Virus record (IMG/VR): IMGVR_UViG_3300043409_002272
Location: 1-64,000 of that record
Source: a virus
Direction: 5' to 3' (one strand)
DNA length: 64,000 bases
In this document: piece after piece, positions 54,403 to 63,435 of the stretch
Position numbering within the stretch: the first letter of the stretch is position 1
How the letters are laid out: every line of letters starts with the position of its first letter
Position numbers and translations under genes: made by a program
The notes under the pieces: model-generated
What the model was told of the DNA's origin: nothing
The model's database searches: none
What the model saw: only the letters and a program-made list of their open reading frames with translations

Positions 54403-55417
54403 TATTCTCCCTGTTAGATTGACCACCACCATCGCCATAAGAAACAACTGTTTTTTTATTGGCATATTTAGTATACGCAACATTCATGCCCAATTGTATA
54501 AGTTCTTTATTCATAAAGTCACAGACAGAAATATCTGTATCTTCATATTTTTCTTTATGAAACCTACAAAGCTTCTCACATTTCCATCTATCTTTACCAT
54601 AATCTATAATTCTCGATGGAAAATGACAAGACTTTATTTTTTCAAATTCATACCTAATCATTTCAATTGTTGTTTTTATATCTTCTTTATGAAAACACAA
54701 TGTAAAAGGACCACCAGCTTTATTGAAAAAAATAGTAATAATTATATTTTCTTCATCTGGATAAAGTTTGTTTAATGCGTAATGATAAAGTCTTAATTGA
54801 AAGTCTTTATAAAAGTCATCATAGTTTTTTTCCTTTCCAGTTGCCCAGTTTTTTCTTTCTCCTGTTTTCCAGTCTATGTACTCTATTGTTTTTTTGTCTA
54901 CTCTAGTTATTAAGTCCATTGTTCCTTTAATTCTAAGATTTCCAGACATAACAGTACCATCATCTAAATAGTATTCGTATTTAGCCCAAGGTTCTTCAAT
55001 CTCTATATCAAAATACTGCTCTGGTTGCTCAATCTTTCTAGATAAAGGTGAAAACATGCCATTGTTAAACAATAGGGTATCCCAAGTCCATTTAGAGCAT
55101 TCCTTTAGATCCTTATCATCCCACTCATGAATGCTTTTGTTTTTATAATGATTAAAAGCAGACAGTATGGCACTTTCTGGAGAAATATCTATTGTGGAAA
55201 AAGTTTCTTTTAATTCACTATCTGTAAATGTAGATGTTTCGTTTTGTAGGCAAAGCTTTTTATTTGCCAACAATTCTAATGCTTTATGAACAACATTTCC
55301 CTTTTCCGCTTTTTTATTGGAATCATCTTGAAAGCCTAAGTTGTAAGTTAGCCAGTACTTATGTTGACACCATGCGTAAGAACTTACAGAACTAGACCTT
55401 AGATAAGTTATGATCAT
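54386..55417 (-). CDS. Cas4/RecB-like nuclease with Fe-S cluster cysteines
   Basis: A 343-residue PD-(D/E)xK nuclease. It has the N-terminal Cys (C17 in AWCQHKYW), a GNVVHKALE helix, GTMDLI (catalytic D) and YIDWKTGE (DxK). Three further Cys near residues 285-305 (WKCEKLCRFH...VCDF) complete a Cas4/AddB-type 4Fe-4S site. Such nucleases process DNA ends in recombination and phage replication. It overlaps the dNMP kinase gene by 26 bases and the Nudix gene by 17. Confidence 0.8.
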   Translation of the reverse strand: MIITYLRSSSVSSYAWCQHKYWLTYNLGFQDDSNKKAEKGNVVHKALELLANKKLCLQNETSTFTDSELKETFSTIDISPESAILSAFNHYKNKSIHEWDDKDLKECSKWTWDTLLFNNGMFSPLSRKIEQPEQYFDIEIEEPWAKYEYYLDDGTVMSGNLRIKGTMDLITRVDKKTIEYIDWKTGERKNWATGKEKNYDDFYKDFQLRLYHYALNKLYPDEENIIITIFFNKAGGPFTLCFHKEDIKTTIEMIRYEFEKIKSCHFPSRIIDYGKDRWKCEKLCRFHKEKYEDTDISVCDFMNKELIQLGMNVAYTKYANKKTVVSYGDGGGQSNRENNDVKK

Positions 55418-56045
55418 TTTTAATCCAGTTTATTTGTTTTAGTTTTCTGATAAGTTCAAATTGCTGTTCTTCTTTAGACATATTTTCATTATTTAAAATA
55501 ATGTCAAATTTGCTTGCACATTTATCTATTTCGTTTTCACTTATGTGGCTATCATTATCTGTGCTTCTTGTTAGTCTAATAACTATGCCACCAGCATCTT
55601 TAATGCTATCAATTTCATTTTCAAACCTTGCATCAGTAATAAAATTTAATGGGCAGTTTTCTTTGCTTATCATATTAAAACAAGCGTTAATATGTATTGA
55701 TTTATTCATTTTTCTGGCTATTCCAGTTCCAAACTCTTGTAGAAATTCTCTAGCTGTCATTTGTCCTATTGGTGGATTTAAACGACTAGATTTTATTTCA
55801 CTATAATGAGGCAAGTCTTCCCATAAATAACTTGTAAGTGAGTTTTTGTCTTCTAAAGATCCAAAGACCTGTTTGTGCTTTAATCCAAAAAAGTTAGTTG
55901 CTAATGATTTCATTGTTTGAGCAAAAGAAAATATGCATGAATTACAACCAAAAAGATCAACGGAATTAAATGAAAGAAATCCAGCCAAGGTGTCCTTACC
56001 AGAACCTTTTCTTCCAGAAAAACCTATTAATCTTTGAATTGTCAT
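55392..56045 (-). CDS. Deoxynucleoside monophosphate kinase
   Basis: A 217-residue P-loop kinase like T4 gp1. It has GFSGRKGSGKDT (residues 8-19), ARE-FLQEFGTGIARKM near residue 98, and the DARFENEIDSIKDAGG motif near 138 that is typical of dNMP kinases. It phosphorylates dNMPs for phage DNA synthesis. Its start overlaps the primase stop (TAATG). Confidence 0.88.
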   Translation of the reverse strand: MTIQRLIGFSGRKGSGKDTLAGFLSFNSVDLFGCNSCIFSFAQTMKSLATNFFGLKHKQVFGSLEDKNSLTSYLWEDLPHYSEIKSSRLNPPIGQMTAREFLQEFGTGIARKMNKSIHINACFNMISKENCPLNFITDARFENEIDSIKDAGGIVIRLTRSTDNDSHISENEIDKCASKFDIILNNENMSKEEQQFELIRKLKQINWIKNDHNLSKV

Positions 56046-57172
56046 TAATACAAGTTCTTTTCAATCAAGGGTTTAATTATCATATTTATTTGCTCACTGC
56101 TAAGATCGCCTGGGTCTTTAATCCCATTTGGCAAAGATGGAATTATTATTTTAAACATTCTGGAAAGAGATGAATTTAATTTATTAGAAGCATTATTGCC
56201 AGCTTTATCTGAGTCAAAAAGCAATATTAATGTAGTAGCACCAGAGGATTCAAGTAAAACTTGTTGTGTGTCTGTAAGCGAAGATCCAAAAACAGCAACA
56301 ACATTATGTATTCCATTCTCAACAAATTTCCACACATCTGCTGGACCTTCGACCAATATAACTATTCCAGTTTTTTTAATCTCATCTTTAGCATTGCCAA
56401 AATTATAAAGGTAGTTCTTTTTTGAGAATCCTTTATTGTGAATCCATTTGCTAATAATATTTTGTGGATCACAGCTTTCATTTTCATGATAGTTATTGCA
56501 TTTGCTGCACTTATCAAGTATTGTTCTTCCAGTAAAACCTACAATTGTTTTATTGTCTGAATCATATACTGGAACTACTGCCCTTTTTCTAAAAAACCTA
56601 TTGTCTGATTTTGATTCCCCAATGTCATACATATCTAATATATGTGCAGAATAGCCTCTAGATACAAAGTATTTTGATGGTATATCAAGTCTTTCTCTTA
56701 CAACTTTTTTAGTGTATAAGAATTCTTTCCCTTTTTTAGAAGGAGTAAATAAATGTGCGTGTTTATCAAAAGCATGAGAACTAACAGCATCTTTTATATC
56801 AGAAAGATCCAATTTTAATAACCCACAAAGAGAAGCAATTGTATCTGAAAAACTAACTGTTTTATCTCCAATTTTTGACCAACCATATTTTTTATTACTC
56901 ATTACTCCACGGAAAAAACCTATAGATGTATTTATAAATGTGTTTTCGCAATGATGTGTATAACAAACCCAATTACCAACTCTTGTGTGTCCAGACATAA
57001 AAAGATTTACTGCTGTTCTATTATCTCCACCATGAACTGGACAAGCACAAATTATTGAATCTGAAACTGTTTTATATTGAATATTAAAATAATCCATAAG
57101 AAATTCTATTCTTTCGCATATTACAGCATTTAAATATTCATTCTTATTTAGTTCAGTTGACTTCGATTTCAT
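56045..57172 (-). CDS. dnaG: DnaG-type primase
   Basis: A 375-residue primase. It carries a CHC2 zinc finger (C44-x2-H47, then C70 and C75), a catalytic core (residues ~170-330) with a TOPRIM domain: ILVEGPADVW (Glu near 276) and LLFDSDKAG (DxD near 320). An extra CSKC...C cluster lies between the two, near residues 215-230. It makes RNA primers with the helicase encoded just upstream. It overlaps the helicase gene by 20 bases. It is shorter than bacterial DnaG (~580) and lacks the helicase-binding C-terminal domain. Confidence 0.88.
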   Translation of the reverse strand: MKSKSTELNKNEYLNAVICERIEFLMDYFNIQYKTVSDSIICACPVHGGDNRTAVNLFMSGHTRVGNWVCYTHHCENTFINTSIGFFRGVMSNKKYGWSKIGDKTVSFSDTIASLCGLLKLDLSDIKDAVSSHAFDKHAHLFTPSKKGKEFLYTKKVVRERLDIPSKYFVSRGYSAHILDMYDIGESKSDNRFFRKRAVVPVYDSDNKTIVGFTGRTILDKCSKCNNYHENESCDPQNIISKWIHNKGFSKKNYLYNFGNAKDEIKKTGIVILVEGPADVWKFVENGIHNVVAVFGSSLTDTQQVLLESSGATTLILLFDSDKAGNNASNKLNSSLSRMFKIIIPSLPNGIKDPGDLSSEQINMIIKPLIEKNLY

Positions 57173-58613
57173 CTGGTAATCCTTCCACTACAAAACCACT
57201 GTTTTGCCTTGTAGACTGAGATTTAAAAATTTGACTTCTAGTTGGACCTTCTTCTATTTTTCCAAATTCATAATTGGCAATTATATTTATATAATCTCCC
57301 TGATCCATTCCTTTGCCATGTCTTGCAACAACAGGAACTAATTTCAAGTTATATCTAATCTTGTCTTGTGAAAATCCTTCATCTGCCATTTCCTCTTCAC
57401 TTTTTCTTTTGTAGATTGAAAAGTTTGAACAAAGCCAAAGTATTCTATCAGAACCAGATGCTACATCAGTATCTTCACGATTGATCCCATCCCTATTTAG
57501 CTGAGTAAACGCTAAACATGAAGCATTATATTGAACCATAAAGTTATGTAGGTTTGTCATTAAAAAGCCAAGAGCTTGATATTCTGCCATGTTTTTACCA
57601 ATGCCAGAATCATCCATTAGCTTTATATAGTCATATATGATTAAACATGGGTTTGCTTTTCCAGAATCATCAAGACCAACATCTTTAATTACCCATCTTC
57701 TAGCCATACTTATAACTTCATCAAAGCTTTTTCCTGCAATAGACTTGTATTGAAATGGCATATCTTTAATTTTTTCAATAGCCTTTTTAATACTATTTCT
57801 TTTTGAAACATCTTTTGAAAACAAACCGCTTTCAATTTCTTCTATTTTAACTCCAGACATACAAGCTAATATTCTATGCCAATGATCCTTCTCTGTCATT
57901 TCTGTATCAAGCATTAAGACTGGAATCTTGTTTGATGATACGCTAATGCCAACATTGTCAGCAAAAAAGCTTTTACCAGTTTTCATTCTAGCACCGATAA
58001 GATTCACTGTTCCTGGCCTAAATCCACCTCCAATAGCCATATCATATGCTTTGAATCCAGAAGAAATGCCCAATTGTGAAATTGGATTTGACTCTAAATA
58101 CTCAACATATTCTTCTATACCATCGCTCATTAGTTTTGGGTTAGGATCTTCAGAATTTGAAATCTTAAATGTTGCATCTAAAACACATGATTCTGCAATA
58201 GAAATTATATGACTTATAGGCTCATCACCAGTAATATTTTCAAGTGTGTTTGCACCATTGATTAGATTTAAAGACAGGTTTTTTGCAATGCTCAATTTCT
58301 TAAGTTTTGCTGCACTTTTTCTAGCATTAACTAACTCAACTGGAAAACTAGTTAGCGATCTTAAATACTTTGCTTGTTCTGATGTCTTAAAAAACTGTGA
58401 CAGGTTTAAAGATTCGGCAGTAGAAATAACTGTTGGTATATCTACTCTTGAACTCTTATCAGTAATAATTTTTGAAAAACATTTAAATATAGCAGCATTG
58501 TCATCACTAGAAAAACAGTTTTCATCGATAATATCTGCAACTTCAATAAAACAGTCATAGCCTTTCTGAAAAAGTCCAGCTAAGACTACCCTTTCTGCAC
58601 CAACATCTATCAT
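57153..58613 (-). CDS. dnaB: DnaB-type replicative helicase
   Basis: A 486-residue helicase. The start is the ATG at 58613 that overlaps the upstream TGA. The N-terminal domain (ERVVLAGLFQKGYDCFIEVADIIDENCF) matches DnaB. The RecA-like domain has GARMKTGKS (Walker A, near residue 225), PVLMLDTEM, LIIYDYIKLM (Walker B) and QLNRDG (motif H3/H4). It unwinds DNA at the fork. The order helicase-primase-dNMP kinase is a standard phage replication cluster. Confidence 0.9.
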   Translation of the reverse strand: MIDVGAERVVLAGLFQKGYDCFIEVADIIDENCFSSDDNAAIFKCFSKIITDKSSRVDIPTVISTAESLNLSQFFKTSEQAKYLRSLTSFPVELVNARKSAAKLKKLSIAKNLSLNLINGANTLENITGDEPISHIISIAESCVLDATFKISNSEDPNPKLMSDGIEEYVEYLESNPISQLGISSGFKAYDMAIGGGFRPGTVNLIGARMKTGKSFFADNVGISVSSNKIPVLMLDTEMTEKDHWHRILACMSGVKIEEIESGLFSKDVSKRNSIKKAIEKIKDMPFQYKSIAGKSFDEVISMARRWVIKDVGLDDSGKANPCLIIYDYIKLMDDSGIGKNMAEYQALGFLMTNLHNFMVQYNASCLAFTQLNRDGINREDTDVASGSDRILWLCSNFSIYKRKSEEEMADEGFSQDKIRYNLKLVPVVARHGKGMDQGDYINIIANYEFGKIEEGPTRSQIFKSQSTRQNSGFVVEGLPDEIEVN

Positions 58614-59095
58614 CTTCTCACCGCTTTCTTCATGCAAGGAACACATATAAATCCAGAGGATTCACTATCTCTAGATTTAAAAGCATATTCCTCTGAAGTT
58701 ATTTCCATAGAATTGGAACATTTTGTACAATTAACGCTTTGAAATCCAGAAGATTCATCTACTGGCCTTCTGTATTTCTTAGGTTGTAACTCTTTAGATT
58801 GCTCTTCAATAAAAGAACACTCTAAAGTTTGATCGTCTACAAATTTGTTTTGAAATACTGGCCTAGCAACTGATTCTTTTGTCTTTGCTGTAGTATTATT
58901 CGTATTCACCATGAATTTATTCAATTCAATATCGTCATTTTTAATTGTTTCAACAAGAACCTGTTTTTTTTCTTCAACTACTTTTTCTTTTTTATTGTTA
59001 AGTGCTACAACACCAGCCAAATCTTGCAATACTTCATCTACTAATACCCAATCGCTTTTTTGTATTGCTTCTTTTAATTTAGATATTACGCTCAT
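58610..59095 (-). CDS. Zinc-ribbon hypothetical protein
   Basis: A 161-residue protein. Residues 1-~50 are helical, ~50-115 look disordered and the C-terminus has CTKC...CVPC, a zinc ribbon (residues ~124-156). AAGGA precedes the ATG. It overlaps both neighbours. It may be a DNA-binding or helicase-loader protein by context, but no motif confirms this. Confidence 0.5.
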   Translation of the reverse strand: MSVISKLKEAIQKSDWVLVDEVLQDLAGVVALNNKKEKVVEEKKQVLVETIKNDDIELNKFMVNTNNTTAKTKESVARPVFQNKFVDDQTLECSFIEEQSKELQPKKYRRPVDESSGFQSVNCTKCSNSMEITSEEYAFKSRDSESSGFICVPCMKKAVRR

Positions 59096-59591
59096 TATTT
59101 TTCCTTTTATTGTAAGAAAGATTAGAAAATGTATCAGAAACCTTCTCTACTCTTATAGGTAAATATTCTGTCCTGTCTATCCTTGCTTGTATCTTTACTG
59201 CAAGCATTTTTACTTTTTGTGCATAGTCATCATCTTTGACTGATAATGCCATTCTTTCATCTGGAGAAAAGTATCTATAGTCTGTAAGCTTAGAAGAAAT
59301 AGCCTTTAGAATCTTCTCGTTGCACCATCTTAATTTTGCTTTTTCTCTGTTAAGCACTCTAGATAAGTGAAAAGAAAAACTATTTAATAGAACACACGCT
59401 TCTGCACAATCTTCAGAAGACATTTTTTTTAATTCTTCTTGAGAAAGATATAAGTATTTTATACAAGTAAATTCTAAATCTTTAGGGATTGAGGATAACC
59501 CTATTGAATTTTCATAGCTATCTAAAAGAGAATCAAATTTTTCCTCTTCACTAACCTTCAATTCTTTTTCGCCATTGTTGTTCTGATTCAT
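59079..59591 (-). CDS. Hypothetical helical protein of the replication cluster
   Basis: A 170-residue, charged, mostly helical protein without known motifs. It overlaps the upstream nuclease gene by 41 bases and the next gene by 17. No good ribosome binding site precedes the ATG, so it is probably translated by coupling. The function is unknown. Confidence 0.45.
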   Translation of the reverse strand: MNQNNNGEKELKVSEEEKFDSLLDSYENSIGLSSIPKDLEFTCIKYLYLSQEELKKMSSEDCAEACVLLNSFSFHLSRVLNREKAKLRWCNEKILKAISSKLTDYRYFSPDERMALSVKDDDYAQKVKMLAVKIQARIDRTEYLPIRVEKVSDTFSNLSYNKRKNNERNI

Positions 59592-59949
59592 TGAATGGTA
59601 ACTCTATAAGGTAAATGTTATTTTTTTCACACCACTCTATTTTATTCTTATCATTTTTTTTGGAATGATAAAAGTTTAACATCGTATTATGAAAAAACGG
59701 TATAAATTTGTAGTGTTGTTCTCCATGAACTTCAATTATTGTTTTTCTCAATGGCAACCAAAAATCTGCTGCTAAACCTCCAGAACCTGGCAAAGTTGCT
59801 TCTTCTAAGATTCTGTCCATTGGATACATTGCTTTAAGTATAGATCTAGCTAATAAATGCAATGAAGATCTAGGTTTAGAATCATCATGATCTGGAACAT
59901 TACCAGAAGTCCAAGAGTAAGTTTTACCATCAAGTCCTATTACTTTCAC
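59551..59949 (-). CDS. Small PD-(D/E)xK nuclease-like protein
   Basis: A 132-residue protein. The core AADFWLPLRKTIIEVHGEQHY, followed by a lysine-rich helix and IEWCEKNNIYLIELPF, matches Vsr/DUF2726-like restriction-endonuclease folds (D near 62, ExHG and a His nearby). It starts 4 bases inside the RecA gene. It could resolve recombination intermediates or repair nicks. The call rests on fold motifs only. Confidence 0.6.
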   Translation of the reverse strand: MKVIGLDGKTYSWTSGNVPDHDDSKPRSSLHLLARSILKAMYPMDRILEEATLPGSGGLAADFWLPLRKTIIEVHGEQHYKFIPFFHNTMLNFYHSKKNDKNKIEWCEKNNIYLIELPFNESEQQWRKRIEG

Positions 59950-61967
59950 GATATAATAGCCTTAATTTCTTTTTCTAATGCAGCAATCCACTTAGGATTT
60001 TCCAACAATAATTTATACATTTTTTCTGCCCCTTGGGTTTTAACTAATTTTATAGTGGCATCATCCCAAGCTTCAGCCTTTAATAGCTTTAAATGTCTTT
60101 CCATAAAATCTAATGTCATCCAAGCACCAGCTTTGTTTATAAGTCCAAGCTGACAACCTAAGTTGATTGCCTCGTATGTATTATCTATTCCAATACCATA
60201 TCTTATATAACTATCTACTTCCATTCCTGGCGATCCCAAAGAACAAGATTCAATTAGCCAATGTACTTGCTGGCCAATCTGCTTGTCTTTTCCTTCCCCA
60301 CCAACAGTCCAAGGCTTATCAGACTTTACTCTCATTTGAACATCTGCTTGGTATTGCAATGTTCTAGAACCCTTTTCTGTATAACCACCATACATACCTT
60401 GAGATTGTGTTAAATGCATAATTGCCCAAACCATACAGTTTTGAACAGGCACTATATTTGCTGCTTGCCTACAAAATCCAGCAAAAAGCTTATTGCCAGC
60501 CCCTCTATTCTCATAGCCAATACCTTGATCCATCTCCTTCTCATCACATAGAGCAGAAACACTATCTATAATGATCAAACTTCCTGGGTGTGTATTGATA
60601 GCTTTAAAGGCCAGATTTAGGTAGTCCTTTGCTGTAAGAATCTTATCTTGAGTAGATCTATAGATTGTCATCTTATTCAAATCTAAGCCAGCTATGCCCC
60701 TTAGATTCATAGGCTTTAATCTACCCTCAATGTTTAGATAGTACACATGTCTAGAACCATTCTCTGGTTTTTGACATTGGGCAGCAAAAGATAGTGATGT
60801 AAGCGTATTATGAGTTACAACAAAATTGTCTGTTAAATACAAACCGCTTTTATCTCTAACTGAAATACAAACACTTTGTTCTCTTCTTGTTTTTACTACG
60901 GATATTATTTTTCTAGATATGTTATTTTTTACATCTTTCTTTTTAAATTTTTCCTTTTTAAATTCAAACAATTTCTTTTTGTTCTTGATTATAATAGAAC
61001 AATAATAAATAAAATTTTCTTCGTTATTTTTGTGCATAGATATTAAGCATATTCCACCTAGAGACTGAACTAATAGCCTAAAGTCTTCAGCAAATTGCTT
61101 TGATGATACTGTAAGAATTGGGGTTTCTGTTTTTGTTATATGTGCAAAGCTGAGTATTCCCTGCAATAAAGACATTCTGTTTTCTATCGAATTATATAAA
61201 TAGTTTGGAGGTATAAATTTTTGAGATGTTTTTCTTCCTAAAAGACCTAATTCTCTTAATTCACTATGCACATTTATTGTTAATTGACTTTCTTCTTTTG
61301 TGTAAGATACTCCAGTTCCATTCATTAAATCGCAAATGCGATTAAGTAGATTTTCGTTTTCAATTAGTGCAGTAATTTTTTTGTTAAAAAATCCAACAGT
61401 AAGTAAAGCACCAAATACAAATGGATTTATTGGAACTTTAATTGAATTAAACTTTACTGGTGCTGTTATTGGTATTGAATATTTAGCTTTAGTGCTTTTT
61501 CCTATGTGTATTTTGCTCATGAAATCTTTTAACATTACAGTTTTATAAGATTTTTGTTCTCTAGTTTTTATATTCCACAGATGATTTTCGCCACATTCCG
61601 CTGTTGAACCATCTGAAAATGTTACTGTATAAACATCTTTTACTCCTTGTGGGTAAATACCACAAACCATAGATGTCGTTCCATTTGGACAACAAATTGT
61701 TTCTCCATATGTAATATCTCCAATTCTTCTTGGTCCATTAGCCGTATAAACTATGGCAGAGATGGGTTGTTCTTTACCGCTTTTTGGGTGTCCAGAGCAT
61801 GTGATCCAAGAACCTTCTGGTATTCCACCATGCAAACCCAAGTTTAATGCTGGAGATAAGGGTATTACATGTTTTTCCTCGTCTAATAAATCGTTAGCAT
61901 TTATAGCAACACCTTTGCCATATTGTTTATCTACTTCTTTTAGAATTTTTTCAAGATTGTCACTCAT
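59946..61967 (-). CDS. recA: RecA-family recombinase interrupted by an intein
   Basis: A 673-residue precursor. Residues 1-65 and 388-673 form the RecA-like extein (351 residues after splicing). The N-extein ends in GHPKSGK; the C-extein starts TLTSLSF, so splicing restores the Walker A GHPKSGKT. Walker B is SLIIIDSVSAL (near 480 of the precursor), followed by the RecA-like HLTQSQGMYGG loop region. RecA drives homologous strand exchange in phage recombination. The precursor should be inactive for ATP binding until the intein is removed. It overlaps the next upstream gene by 8 bases. Confidence 0.92.
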   Translation of the reverse strand: MSDNLEKILKEVDKQYGKGVAINANDLLDEEKHVIPLSPALNLGLHGGIPEGSWITCSGHPKSGKEQPISAIVYTANGPRRIGDITYGETICCPNGTTSMVCGIYPQGVKDVYTVTFSDGSTAECGENHLWNIKTREQKSYKTVMLKDFMSKIHIGKSTKAKYSIPITAPVKFNSIKVPINPFVFGALLTVGFFNKKITALIENENLLNRICDLMNGTGVSYTKEESQLTINVHSELRELGLLGRKTSQKFIPPNYLYNSIENRMSLLQGILSFAHITKTETPILTVSSKQFAEDFRLLVQSLGGICLISMHKNNEENFIYYCSIIIKNKKKLFEFKKEKFKKKDVKNNISRKIISVVKTRREQSVCISVRDKSGLYLTDNFVVTHNTLTSLSFAAQCQKPENGSRHVYYLNIEGRLKPMNLRGIAGLDLNKMTIYRSTQDKILTAKDYLNLAFKAINTHPGSLIIIDSVSALCDEKEMDQGIGYENRGAGNKLFAGFCRQAANIVPVQNCMVWAIMHLTQSQGMYGGYTEKGSRTLQYQADVQMRVKSDKPWTVGGEGKDKQIGQQVHWLIESCSLGSPGMEVDSYIRYGIGIDNTYEAINLGCQLGLINKAGAWMTLDFMERHLKLLKAEAWDDATIKLVKTQGAEKMYKLLLENPKWIAALEKEIKAIIS
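60807..61772 (-). mobile_element. Intein in the RecA P-loop, class 3-like, with decayed LAGLIDADG endonuclease
   Basis: Precursor residues 66-387 (322 residues). The Hint fold is visible: an N-terminal block (QPISAIVYTANGPRRIGDI), block B (ECGENHLW), block F (SVCISV...GLYLTDNF) and block G (VVTHN, with a Thr after the junction). Position 1 is Glu, not Cys/Ser. W131, C367 and T385 fit the Trp-Cys-Thr set of class 3 inteins, in which the block F Cys starts splicing. Between blocks, FGALLTVGFF and LLQGILSFAH occupy the LAGLIDADG helices but lack the catalytic Asp, so the homing endonuclease appears dead. Confidence 0.85.
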
Positions 61968-62391
61968 TGTCTAGTTCCTTTATTCTTTTAATTAAAGATT
62001 TAGATTGCTGAAAGGTTTTTCTAATTGGAAGTTCTACAGCTTCTTTTGATTCAGTCAAGCTTGAAATTTCTTTAAAGTTTTTTTCTTCTAAAAGAATCAA
62101 CTTCTTAAGCCAAGGAGCACCCAATGAAAATATTTTTTTACCTTCTTTTGATTTGAGTGCCTTAGACACAACTGCTGCATCATGATCTTTTAGTATTGTG
62201 TTGGCTAAATTTAATTGTTTGAAAAATTCCTTTTTCCATCTTGGTTTGTTCCAAAACTTAATAGGTAATTCTTCTAGGTTTTCTTTGGCTGTTCTTTCGC
62301 ACATAACTTCAGCTAAGAATTGTGCTGGAGTAATCCAACCACCACCATGTCTGGATTCGTATTTGCTATCATCACTTCGTTGTTTTGCCAT
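61960..62391 (-). CDS. Hypothetical protein upstream of recA
   Basis: A 143-residue helical, basic protein. It begins with a RHGGGWITPAQFLAE segment and contains LPIKFWNKPRWKKEFFKQL. No family name is recognised. Its stop overlaps the recA start, so the two are translationally coupled. It may be a recombination accessory protein, by position only. Confidence 0.5.
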   Translation of the reverse strand: MAKQRSDDSKYESRHGGGWITPAQFLAEVMCERTAKENLEELPIKFWNKPRWKKEFFKQLNLANTILKDHDAAVVSKALKSKEGKKIFSLGAPWLKKLILLEEKNFKEISSLTESKEAVELPIRKTFQQSKSLIKRIKELDNE

Positions 62392-62393
62392 AA

Positions 62394-62810
62394 TTAATCA
62401 TTCATTATTACTGGATCTATAGAAAGATTTTCTAAGATCCTATCTTCTTCATTTATTACAATTAACTCAGGAACTTTTATACTCTTTATTCGTGCAATAT
62501 TGCCAACTATTTCGCCAGAAACAAAAAGATTTATGGAATAGTCGGATGACAACTGTCCAATAACCCCATTTGAAAAATAATAACCTTGTGAGTTTTCTGG
62601 AAAAGGTTCAAAAAAATTAGATCTAAACTGAAAGTAAAGCTTTGTAATCTTTAATCCAGTAGTAATTATGTGTTTTTTTAATCTAATCCAAGCAGAGTTT
62701 ATTTCTAAATTTGGCCTATCATCATCTTGATAAACTTTTGTACCATCAGATAGTACAGCTATCCATCTAGGCTTTTCAAAAATAAAATCGTCTTCTTTAG
62801 TGCAAATCAT
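62394..62810 (-). CDS. Hypothetical protein
   Basis: A 138-residue, mostly beta protein (FEKPRWIAVLSDGTKVYQDDDRP...). No known motif. It overlaps the upstream gene by 4 bases and precedes the next by 2. The function is unknown. Confidence 0.45.
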   Translation of the reverse strand: MICTKEDDFIFEKPRWIAVLSDGTKVYQDDDRPNLEINSAWIRLKKHIITTGLKITKLYFQFRSNFFEPFPENSQGYYFSNGVIGQLSSDYSINLFVSGEIVGNIARIKSIKVPELIVINEEDRILENLSIDPVIMND

Positions 62811-63094
62811 ATTTTATGCCTTGTATTCTTATATCTATCTAAGAATTCATGGTTAATATTATCTTTTTTAGCACTCATATCATCTGCAACGCCTTGTTTT
62901 TCAGTCATAGAAACTGTTCCACTATGAATTTGAAATGCATTCGATGCTTTAGTTTTTGAAGAATCATACAGTTCTTTAATATCTTCAATCTTAGCACCAA
63001 CCTTTTCTGCTATAGATTCAATTGTTTGTAAGTGTGAGTTTGATTTTATATAAAACTCTTTAACTTCGTCAATAACAAATTTCTTGTTTTTCAT
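62807..63094 (-). CDS. Small helical hypothetical protein
   Basis: A 95-residue protein with an N-terminal helical segment (residues 5-48) resembling a small DNA-binding motif (SIAEKVGAKIEDIKELYDSS). The rest is polar. ATGA overlaps link it to its neighbours. The function is unknown. Confidence 0.45.
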   Translation of the reverse strand: MKNKKFVIDEVKEFYIKSNSHLQTIESIAEKVGAKIEDIKELYDSSKTKASNAFQIHSGTVSMTEKQGVADDMSAKKDNINHEFLDRYKNTRHKI

Positions 63095-63435
63095 GCTATG
63101 GCACTCCTATCTGCATTTCTGATGAAAGATGTTTTTTTTGTTGTAAGATATGAAATATAATGATTAAAACATTCTTCACTAACTTTTCTGTAATGATATT
63201 TGTTTTTACCAGTATAGTTGTCAAACCTTCTTAACTCTTCAACAAGGTCTGTTTCGGGATCAAATAATTTGCTTGGGCTAAAAGATGAAAGACACATCTT
63301 AACCCAATATGAATAGGTATTATTGATTATATCTAATGATTTTTTAGCCAAACAAAAAGATTCGTTAGGGTCTATATCGTTTGCATCTTTATCATATCCA
63401 TATGATTTTATTTCTGGATCATCATAAATTTCCAT
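63091..63435 (-). CDS. Hypothetical protein
   Basis: A 114-residue protein, mixed helical, with several Tyr and charged residues. No known motif. It overlaps the adjacent genes by 4 and 1 bases. The function is unknown. Confidence 0.45.
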   Translation of the reverse strand: MEIYDDPEIKSYGYDKDANDIDPNESFCLAKKSLDIINNTYSYWVKMCLSSFSPSKLFDPETDLVEELRRFDNYTGKNKYHYRKVSEECFNHYISYLTTKKTSFIRNADRSAIA

